Shown here: piece after piece, positions 56,070 through 64,000 of the stretch
Numbering within the stretch: position 1 is the first letter of the stretch
Layout: each line of letters begins with the position of its first letter
Notes under the pieces: model-generated
The model's input: only the letters and a program-made list of their open reading frames with translations
Database searches by the model: none
What the model was told of the DNA's origin: nothing
Assembly (NCBI GenBank): GCA_020744225.1
Contig: JAGMWG010000001.1
Span: forward strand, 2,976,001-3,040,000
DNA: 64,000 nt
Reading direction: 5' to 3'
Source: Paraphoma chrysanthemicola
Taxonomy: Eukaryota; Ascomycota; Dothideomycetes; Pleosporales; Phaeosphaeriaceae
Made by a program: the position numbers and the translations under genes

Positions 56070-58892
56070 CTATACATTGCCTTGCAATGACTGCGCCCAC
56101 TCGTCATCAAAGGCGGAGAACTCCGCATTGCCAAAGTTGGCCAGTCTGCTGTTACCAAGACTGTTGAGGGCTTGCTCAAAGTCAAAATTATTGACTGCCC
56201 AATATGGAAAGCTCGGGAATGCACCCTCTTCAGAGGGTGAGAGCCAAAAGCTGGGATCCTCGGCCGTGTTACGCTGGCTGGATGACACTCTCGATGGACC
56301 TTGAGCCATGCTTTGCGTTTGTGCAACGCGCTGCTGGGGCTCTCCAAGGTCTGTATTTGGTGGAGATGGGATCGCTCTGTCGCCGTGCGTAGGAAGTGGA
56401 TTGACCTGCCCATTGAAACTCACTAGATTGTCGATTGGTGACGAGGACGTCGCAGAGTATTGGACGTCCCAGTCATGTTTGTCTTGAGGTGAAGCTTGCT
56501 CTTCGCCGTGCGATTTCTCTGTCGCATTTTGAACTCTCTTGTCTAACGCTTTCGATCCAAGCGTTTTATGTACCATGCTGTCTAGTTTGGAGACTGTCCG
56601 AATCAGCTTGCTACTGACCCAAGTGCTCTGACAGTACGAGATCAGAGATTGCACCGCAGAAAGAAGCGTGGTGCCGTGTACAGCTCTCAAGGCAGGGCTT
56701 CGGACGGTGATGTCATGCAGAATCATGGCTGCACTCGTCATTGGATGTACTAGGGTGAATGTATATCTCGGAAAGGTTTTCGGAATCTTCTCAAATATAC
56801 CGATAATTGATGCGGCTCGTTGTGCACAACTCGTCTCTGCTACCATTTGGTCGTGACTTGGGGCGCTTGCGCCGCTCGAGGGCCACGCAAGTCTGCGGAT
56901 GAGCAACTTATAGAAAGCATATCGCTAGCATACACTGTCAGCTCAATAACGATACTGTGGTCTCTGACATGTATACCATGTGAAGGCTCAGACATAGCCT
57001 AGCTTGCCAACCAGAAGTGCCACAGAATTGGTCCTCATAGGGGACGGATTCGTGATACTGTAGATACGGGGGAAGGCTCCGCCACCACGTATCGAGCGCA
57101 CCATCCAGGAATTCGCACACTACGTCAGGCATGCTTTCGCCTATCCGCTTGGTACTGTAAATAGACTTCCAGACATCCGATGCAATGCGAGATTGGGATG
57201 CCAATGCAACTAGATACGGCACGGTGTTGTGTTGAGTAAGTGATGTCTCGGACTCGATTTCTGCTGTAAGGTCGGTAATCGTCGCTGTCGCTGATTTATG
57301 CTGCCAGCCAATTATCGCTCACGTCCAGTGAGTTACGAGTCTCGACATTAGAATCTTGAATAAAATAAGGACGACCCGATTCGATAGCAAGGCGTCTGTC
57401 TAGGATGTAAATTCCCCACCAGACACGCGTGAACATCTCATCTTCGAAGGCGGTCCTGCCAGAGTAGAATGCTTTGCGGTGAAGGCCCAGTATGTGTGCG
57501 CCTGAAATCGCATATGATAAGGTCCGCTCTGCTTTTTCGGATGCATCAAGCCTGAACAGGTATGTCACCTGCGTTTGTCAGTCACGGAGTACCTTTTCAT
57601 TGACAAAAGGTCTTATGAAACTTGCCATTAGTGCGAGAAGCTGCAAGCCATTTAAGGAGATCACCCAATCAGAAGCTATGTCGAAGAGTGACGGCACAAT
57701 ATCTAACGCAACATTGTAAAGAGTCCAGCCAGCGGAATGGGCTCCATCGGCGTTGTCCGCCCTTGAGGAGGTTGTACATCGACCTAGAGCTAGGCAGACA
57801 AAGATGAGCGCAACGGACAGTCTAGTTTCTCCGTTGTTATCCATGTCATGAAGAGATACTAGAAGCGAATGTTTCCACAGGTAGTTGAAAGTTTGCCAGA
57901 TGCTTGGGGGGTGCAAGACGGGATGGAGGATGTGTACCTCATCGAAAAACGCCTCTAGAAAAGTCTTGAACTCCAACTGTTCGGGCACAACACCGTGAGA
58001 TAAAAGAATCTCTCTCAGCCAGCTACGGGAGTGTCTTTGGACGTCTAGGTCTGCCCCATCTCTCAGAGACGTTCGCATCTTCGGGGAGAAGGGTGTGCCA
58101 TAAGATGACGAACTTGGTACGGAACAGCGTACGGGCAGCTTATCAGCCCTTTCTCTTGCTTGCGTGACTTCTCGCATGGAGATTCCGTCTACAAGCGTCT
58201 GCCAATTAATTTCGCCTTTGTTGGGAACCGTCTCGTGAGGCCTGGAGTGGTCCACAACGCCGGCAACAGACGGGGTTGGAGTGTCGCGAGCATTAGCTTC
58301 CGAAGACGTTCTAACGCCGTTGCCCACGACAGCTTTCATTTGCTGCTCAACGTCGATGATCCGACTCAGCAGTCTCTTTGTCGAAAGTCTGCCGGTATTC
58401 TTGGTAACAAGAGCTGACGACGATCTTGGGACAGTGTACTGATCCGCGGAGCCAACATTACTTGCTGGTGATGGGGAGTGGGACGAGCGGGTAGCTCGTT
58501 TCTTAAGGGACCCCGTCGAATGCAAACCGCTGACCACACATTTCCGCGCGCGAGCAACGCATGTTGAGCAGGGTATGCCGCCTTGACACTGCAATTACTA
58601 TCATCAGCAAGTGGAATACTTTGGTACATGCTGTATACGTCCATACCCTGATTTTGCGACTTTGGCATTGTGTGCTATCACAACACGTCAGATTCTGCAT
58701 GTATAGATGGAGAGAAAATCCCACTTACCAAGCTCTAATTGCGTATCGGGGTCTCTTGCTTATCCTCCTCGGCTCTACGGCTCCAGAGTTATTTTCGGCT
58801 TCCCCTTGCCCCACTGCATCGCTTAGGTTGTTAATTGCTGACATTGCCGAGGAGTGACAGTCTTCCAATAGCTCAGTGTAGTTGCTAGACAT
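56070..58892 (-). CDS. Zn2Cys6 fungal transcription factor with fungal_trans domain
   Basis: Candidate pathway regulator. Exon 1 (start 58892) encodes MSSNYTELLEDCHSSAMSA. Two introns split the binuclear cluster; joined it reads C-x2-C-x6-C-x5-C-x2-C-x6-C, beginning RACTQCQSRKIRC and continuing QGGIPCSTCVARARKC. The linker is basic (SLKKRATRSS). The fungal_trans domain includes FFDEVHILHPVLHPPSIWQT, GRCTTSSRADNADGA, YAISGAHILGLHRKAF and WWGIYILDRRLAIESGRPYF, the last being the hallmark motif. C-terminal exons end SLQGNV. The junction at about 57563-57600 is unresolved: the only splice choices that keep frame are 24 or 36 nt. The upstream palindrome at 58978-58998 suggests auto-control. It lies at the right border of the cluster. 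Confidence 0.88.
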
Positions 58893-58977
58893 AGAGGCGG
58901 AGCGCGGGTTTAGGGACGGAAAGGACAAGCCTCGGCGGTGTTCCCGGGTTGCACTTCATATAGGCGGAGAGGGATCT

Positions 58978-58998
58978 TACCCCGCTCAATCCGGGGTA
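58978..58998. promoter_or_regulatory. Palindrome TACCCCG-N7-CGGGGTA
   Basis: Perfect 7-bp inverted arms around a 7-nt spacer, 86 nt upstream of the Zn2Cys6 factor start. It contains CCG-N7-CGG, the paired-triplet layout that Zn2Cys6 dimers bind. Ten bases of it (AATCCGGGGT) recur upstream of the MFS gene at 44833-44842. Confidence 0.55.
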
Positions 58999-61342
58999 TT
59001 GTGTATGTAATCCAGCCGAAATACTAAGACTTGTGGCCAATTGCGACTAAAAAGAGTTCGTTGCATACATACTCGTCTATGGGTTTCTCAAAACCTCTTG
59101 TAGCCTTATGAAAAGAAATAAACATATTCCCACTCTTTCATATATGCTAAGTGAGTGAGCAGAACGAGCATGTGCCAACCGATCCTTGAGATGACATTGT
59201 AATCGAAAGTATTATTTCACTGATAGCTCTGATAGCGGCGACTGGATGCGATGTTAGAAGGTTCGTTCGCCTGGAAGTCTTCCTCCCAAGGAGACAAGAT
59301 ACCAGGACTATGAGGAACACTTCTGACATCTATACCACTTACTCGCAATGAGATTTGTGGTATACCTCGGCCATACTACTGCACAAAGGGTGCAAGCTAA
59401 TTTTCGGAAAGAAGTGGGGCTGCGGAACAAAACTGTAATTCCGGAACGTCTTTCTTTCCGAAACTTCAGACGTACGTGAGCCTCATTGTCCGCTCCAGGG
59501 TCTCCTCTCTCGGCGGGCGAATCCAGTCCATAAGACTTGGTTGTTCCTGCCTTGAAAAGCAAGACCATTAAAGGTTGTTCTTGGCTCGCCCAAGTCTGGC
59601 TTAGGCGGTTCTGGTGGCTCGTAGGGGTTTCCTCGGAAAACCCTTGCTGAAGTCAGTGTCGGTGTTCTCATCATACTTGGCGATTGCGAGGTAGTGCAAT
59701 TAACGTATGTTGCCTGTGGTCTCCTCTCCGTTGGCTTCGTCCAACTTCAGTTTGCCAATATCGTCGAGGTTGGCGACATTCTGAAAGCGGGAACCTGTAC
59801 CCAAAATCTATGTAACCGTAATTTCATACACGCGTGAAGATCACGATTTCTGCTCACCAAGCTATCTCTTGTGGACCTTTGGCTTGTAAAGCACGAAGCC
59901 TTGTCGTGCCAAGCGAGCTTGATTGTTGCTTCCTCCATTGAAGTCTACCAATGTCGGAATTTGCTATGGATGAAGCGATTCGCCATAGTTGATGGAACTG
60001 TGACTGTGACAGCCCACTGCTACACTGTTTTGTGGAGGTGTTCCATCAGCTCGAGATTGCGACCTTGTTTCCCTTTAGCTGCCAAGTCGTGGCGCGTGGT
60101 CTTCGGGTTTCGCTATGGGCATTGCTTCTTTGGATCGCATCCTCAGAACATGACGATCGTCACCAGCACTAGAACGAAATCACAATATCGCGATGGCATT
60201 TGCAGCATTGGGTCGAACGATTGCTCAGCTATATTTGAGGAACGAGTTGTATCCGTGCCACGTCGATGCTCTTCATTTGTGGTTCCTTGTTTCCGAGAGG
60301 ATAATGGAACAGCGGTGCTCATTGAATCGGTGTTTTGCAGGGCATGCTTGAGGAACACGCCTTGGCAATGAAGATCTGCCTCCTACCGCTTCCCACGATT
60401 GTTTAGCTTGGATGACGTCGCAGATCATAACACGGAGATTGCGAAGGGCTCGAAAACCTCGCATCGCTCCTACGCCCACAAAAGTACTTCACATGTCGCA
60501 CCTCCCTTTGATATCCTTCCGGCATACTCCTGACGATGTTCTGACGCGTCGCGGTTTCGAAACAATTGTCACTGGCGCGCAGCCCATAAAATCGATAATG
60601 CTATTTTGGTCTCCGTGCGTTGCTAGCCCTGCGGCCCGCGCAAGCTCCAAAGTCCCAGTGGCTGGTGCACTAACCCCTGCATCGATGAAAAACTCACTGA
60701 CGTGCTTAGCCAAACTCTCCGCTCCGCATGATCCTACACGCCAGTCCTTCGTATTTCCTAAGCTTCCAGTCTCGATGCTACAGACGTTGTGACAAGCGTG
60801 CTAACAGAATCGCCCTCCAGAAGTGAACTTTCGGCTTCTGTACATCGTACTGTCCCCCTTGGCGATACGCCGTTCCATCCGCCCAGTGGCTTGTTCTCCA
60901 CTCCAAAGCGGCTAAGCCAGGGGGTTGATCCGCGCTCGCCTGGCCCTACGGAGTCTGGATCCGCTGTGGCTGAGCAGACAAAAGTACGCTGCCTATGATG
61001 CGAAACGCAGCGACCAACGCATCTGAGGTCGAGCTAGGGACTTCCCGCGTGAAAATTGTTGGTTGCCCCAGCTTGCGCCTTTGCCGTCTAAGCGGAGAAG
61101 TGGCGTGCTGCTTGTCGCGCTGCGTTACCGGTATATGAGCTGACTGAGCCCGCAAGCTTCCTTGGTGTGAGTTTCATTTTCTTCGCAACCAAGCTTTCTT
61201 TGTCCCATTCTTACATGGCCTTACAAAGGTGACTGTCGCTTCCATAACATTACTATACTGTTGTCGATCATCTTACATCTGTAATCTGTAACATAATTGT
61301 TTAATTCCCCGTCATTCCACCGGGAAGAAAATTTGGCCAACG
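58999..61342. other. Gene-poor region of 2.3 kb
   Basis: Right flank of the cluster. Short frames such as 60489-60713 minus (encoding AKHVSEFFIDAGVSAPATG) and 59483-59674 minus are open but lack start context and a recognised family. They could be remnants of decayed genes. No transposon ends seen. Confidence 0.4.
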
Positions 61343-62596
61343 ATGTACTCCCTCCCACCGATTGGGGCGCTGCTCCTGCCCCTCGCGGCGCTTCTTGTGC
61401 CCACCCTTGCACAAGATGGTGTCTACACATCAACAAAATCCGAGAAACCCAAAGACAATAGCGCAAATTGCAGCTGCTATGTCGTCTCCACGGGCAAAGA
61501 ATCCACGACTCCAGCATACTTTCAGTACTACCGCTTCTACGACTTCCGCAACATTAGCGGTGCTCTAAACAACTCGCCATCGCTCATCAACCAAACCCAA
61601 AACGCATCTTTGCTGCCACTATGGCAGCCCACAATCTTCAACAGCAACGACTGGCTAGCCGACTGGGGCATTCAAAACTGGAGCAAACCCGCCACCGACG
61701 ACTTCCCTGTCCCCATGTCGAATTCCCCGGCAAATATTTACATGGGCGAACAAAACGAAACTTCGTTTCTAACCCTGCGCACTTCCCGTCTGGATGACCG
61801 CCAAACCGCCGGTGAGATTGAGAACCAGCAAAAAAACCTCATGCACGTGTCCATGCGCATGTACGGCCGCGTAATAGGCGATGCCGGCGCTGTAGCAGGC
61901 TTCTTCACCTTCTACGACGACTCCAACGAGTCCGACGTCGAGATCCTGACGCGTGATCCCAAAGACCAGATTCGATACACCAACCAGCCCTCCGTCGACA
62001 AGCAGGGCAACGAAATCCCGCAGGCATCGACAGGCCCCAAGGGTCTACCTGCGTGGAATGAGTGGCAGACGCATCGCATCGACTGGCTGCCCAAGGATAG
62101 CTACTGGTACCTCAACGACGAGCAAGTTGCAGCGAACACCTACAGTGTGCCGCGCAAACCGAGTTTCCTGGTCTTGAATATGTGGGGCGATGGCGGCGAG
62201 TGGTCTGGAAACATGACTGCGGGCGGCCAGGCCGAGTTCCAGATCCAGTGGATTGAAATGACGTTTAACACTTCTGGCCCATATAGGGGCGCGAAGAAGA
62301 ACGATAAGCGCGACGGGGTGGAGCTTGAGAAGCGCAAGAGCGGATGTAAGACGGTGTGCAAAATCGACGACGTGGCACAGGTTGGCACGCCAGAGGTTGT
62401 CCATGTGGGCAGTGGTGATGACGATGACGATGAGGGATTGTCTGGAGGCGCAATTGCCGGCATTGTTATTGGCGTACTGGTGGGTTTGGCTTTGCTTGCA
62501 GGCTTGGCGTGGTTCTTCTGGAGGAAGAAGAAGATGACGGGATCGCAGCCGCAAAAGAAGGATGGGTATGAGCTGCAGCATGAAGTGCATCATTAG
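61343..62596 (+). CDS. GH16-like concanavalin-fold protein with C-terminal membrane anchor
   Basis: Predicted secreted and membrane-tethered carbohydrate-active protein of 417 residues, single exon. The signal peptide is LPPIGALLLPLAALLVPTLAQ. The lectin/glucanase-like domain has FYDFRNISG near the start, then the active-site strand SDVEILTRDP. There Glu-Ser-Asp-Val-Glu fits the GH16 ExDxE catalytic pattern. HRIDWLPKDSYWYLNDEQV and SFLVLNMWGDGGEWSG follow, as in GH16 beta-glucanase/transglycosylases. Many Asn-X-Ser/Thr sites suggest glycosylation. After an acidic stalk (GSGDDDDDEG) comes one transmembrane helix, GAIAGIVIGVLVGLALLAG, and a short basic cytosolic tail. Anchoring by a helix rather than a GPI signal is noteworthy for this family. 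Likely role: cell-wall glucan modification. Confidence 0.87.
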   Translation: MYSLPPIGALLLPLAALLVPTLAQDGVYTSTKSEKPKDNSANCSCYVVSTGKESTTPAYFQYYRFYDFRNISGALNNSPSLINQTQNASLLPLWQPTIFNSNDWLADWGIQNWSKPATDDFPVPMSNSPANIYMGEQNETSFLTLRTSRLDDRQTAGEIENQQKNLMHVSMRMYGRVIGDAGAVAGFFTFYDDSNESDVEILTRDPKDQIRYTNQPSVDKQGNEIPQASTGPKGLPAWNEWQTHRIDWLPKDSYWYLNDEQVAANTYSVPRKPSFLVLNMWGDGGEWSGNMTAGGQAEFQIQWIEMTFNTSGPYRGAKKNDKRDGVELEKRKSGCKTVCKIDDVAQVGTPEVVHVGSGDDDDDEGLSGGAIAGIVIGVLVGLALLAGLAWFFWRKKKMTGSQPQKKDGYELQHEVHH

Positions 62597-62828
62597 CGTT
62601 GCGAAGTAATTTCCACGCATGGATAGTAGTATTGTACGATGTGCAATCCTTTCATTACAAGTTCACACAAATATTCTGCCTGGCTCCAGACCGCAGATTT
62701 AAACTATGAAGCGTTTGTCACTGTGAAGTTGATGGTTCGAGAGATGTAGTCTTCATGAAATAATGCCTGTTGCATTCTCTTGCGACGAGTGCGGGTGAGC
62801 GCAGCGCAAATACCTGGAAGCTCAGACT

Positions 62829-64000
62829 TTAATCATATTCGACAGGCGTATCAACTTGAGACATGATATCGTCATGCTCGACCAGTGTTCGGAAGCACGT
62901 GGAGGCCTTGATAAAGTGATCCATGGGTACCCGGCCGGTATCACCGTGCGTATATCGAACATATGCTGGGAACATGGCCTGATACTCGTGGAGAATACGT
63001 CGACTTGGTACTAGCAACTGTCAAAATCCACAAGAGTGGTAGCACACTTCTGGGCTTTCACTTACCAAAGGTACCGCGAAAAGTGATAGTCACATCGAAG
63101 CAGATGGCTGATTCTGCATAACGTGCCCTAGTGGCGGCTATGTCAAAACATGAGGTGAAGCTCGACTGGCGCCAGAGCAGGTGGATGCGTGCAAGGTGAG
63201 CGAGCGAACCCGCTTTGATTGCTTCATGGAGTTCAGTGAAGTTTGGTCCTAGGTCTAGCTCCGACCGACCCGTTAACTCGATTGTCAGCTTCTCCAGACC
63301 TGGTGGTAAGATGCTGGAAAGTGGCTCCGAATCAGCCTTGGCAACGTTGGTGAGGATATGCCATGGGATTTGCACCCGGGTCAAGGTAGTCATATTGGGC
63401 AAGCAAGACAGCCGTCCTTTTGAGAATTGAAGAAAGTGTTCCCATATAACGAGCTCGCGAAGGCTTTGACTATGTGCACTCAGCGCCCGGTCTATTTTGC
63501 TGTACCATGGCTGTCTTTCTGCGGCTGGAAGGACGAATGACTTGGTGCACTCAAACTTGGCTAGCGCTTTACACGCCACTATCATTCTGCTAACGAGCTC
63601 GGGCGATGTCATGGGGTACCTCAGGCACAGCTCTGATATGGATGATGTTCGAATTGGCCAGACCCAAGAACGCCATCGCACCCGAAACTCTTCAGCGTCA
63701 ATCATATGACGAGCCCTTTCCAAGACATCACCCCACGCTCCGACAGTAAGGTGTTTCAGGTTTGGAAGGAGCAGCAGCGGAAGGACTTGTGTGTTTGGGA
63801 TGATTAGGCCCATGCAAGGCTCAATCTGCAGTAGGCGTAGTCTTTCGAATGAGTGGGCCCCCACTTTCTGGCTATGGGAACGTTGTTGTTTGTAGGACGA
63901 TTCGTTGATGTACTGCAGCAATGTGATAGATCGTGTCTGGTCATGCTCTGCTCTACGTAATCGGACCTTTATGCGTTCGACATTTGGGGCAAGAAGTGCA
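62829..64000 (-). CDS. LRR/F-box-like protein, 5' end outside window
   Basis: C-terminal part of a protein whose N-terminus lies beyond base 64000. The visible exon runs to about 63063, then a short intron (donor GTAAGTG, acceptor TTGCTAG) joins GTF to VPSRRILHEYQAMFPAYVRY. The end is VDTPVEYD. Irregular leucine-rich segments are visible: FERLRLLQIEPCMGL, LPLLLLPNLKHLTVGAWGDV, SISELCLRYP, SLRELVIWEHFLQF, NMTTLTRVQIPW and GLEKLTIEL. This matches the degenerate LRRs of fungal F-box-type proteins. The F-box itself would be in the missing part, so the assignment stays tentative. Function unknown. Confidence 0.7.

Noticed and set aside
34597..58892. Secondary-metabolite (PKS/NRPS/terpene) biosynthetic cluster
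   Set aside because: No ketosynthase, adenylation, prenyltransferase or cyclase signature was found in any frame.

Overview
The window is nuclear DNA of a filamentous ascomycete (Pezizomycotina, probably Dothideomycetes; the class is inferred, not proven). Genes carry many short introns of about 45-90 nt with GT..AG ends and CTAAC/CTGAC-like branch points. Typical fungal families are present: Zn2Cys6 and C2H2 regulators with a fungal_trans domain, a fungal tRNA ligase, NPR3, GID4 and NmrA. Intergenic spaces are long. No rRNA, tRNA, CRISPR array or intact transposon was recognised.

Left part (1 to about 34.2 kb) is mostly housekeeping. In order: coatomer beta subunit SEC26 (minus, 3' end outside the window), mago nashi, GID4/Vid24, TRM8 tRNA m7G methyltransferase, an old-yellow-enzyme-type flavin oxidoreductase, a small CsbD-like stress protein with a perfect TGACGTCA site upstream, THO subunit TEX1/THOC3, an SDR, a small secreted cysteine-containing protein, tRNA ligase TRL1, homogentisate 1,2-dioxygenase, SFT2, a bHLH regulator with an unusually long loop, and NPR3. 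Three large gene-poor stretches lie here: 18.0-20.9 kb, 22.6-25.8 kb (GC-rich, trinucleotide repeats) and 27.4-31.6 kb.

Centre-right part (34.6-58.9 kb) looks like one accessory metabolic cluster bounded by two transcription factors. Order: C2H2/fungal_trans factor (-), FAH-family hydrolase (-), glutaryl-CoA-dehydrogenase-like acyl-CoA dehydrogenase (-), MFS transporter (-), cytochrome P450 (+), nitroreductase (-), NmrA-like protein (+), DUF3500 protein (+), TfdB/phenol-hydroxylase-like FAD monooxygenase (-), carboxymuconolactone-decarboxylase/AhpD-like protein (+), Zn2Cys6 factor (-). No PKS, NRPS or terpene synthase is present. Two oxygenases, a hydrolase, an acyl-CoA dehydrogenase and a transporter suggest uptake and catabolism, or detoxification, of an aromatic or xenobiotic compound. 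Short DNA motifs recur in the cluster promoters.

Right end (58.9-64 kb): a 2.4 kb gene-poor stretch, a membrane-anchored GH16-like protein, and the 3' part of an LRR/F-box-like gene running off the window. Exon-intron structures were read by eye from splice signals and family conservation. Those with a summed coding length divisible by three (mago, GID4, TRM8, OYE, CsbD, TEX1, SDR, secreted protein, P450, FAD monooxygenase, CMD-like) are the most reliable.
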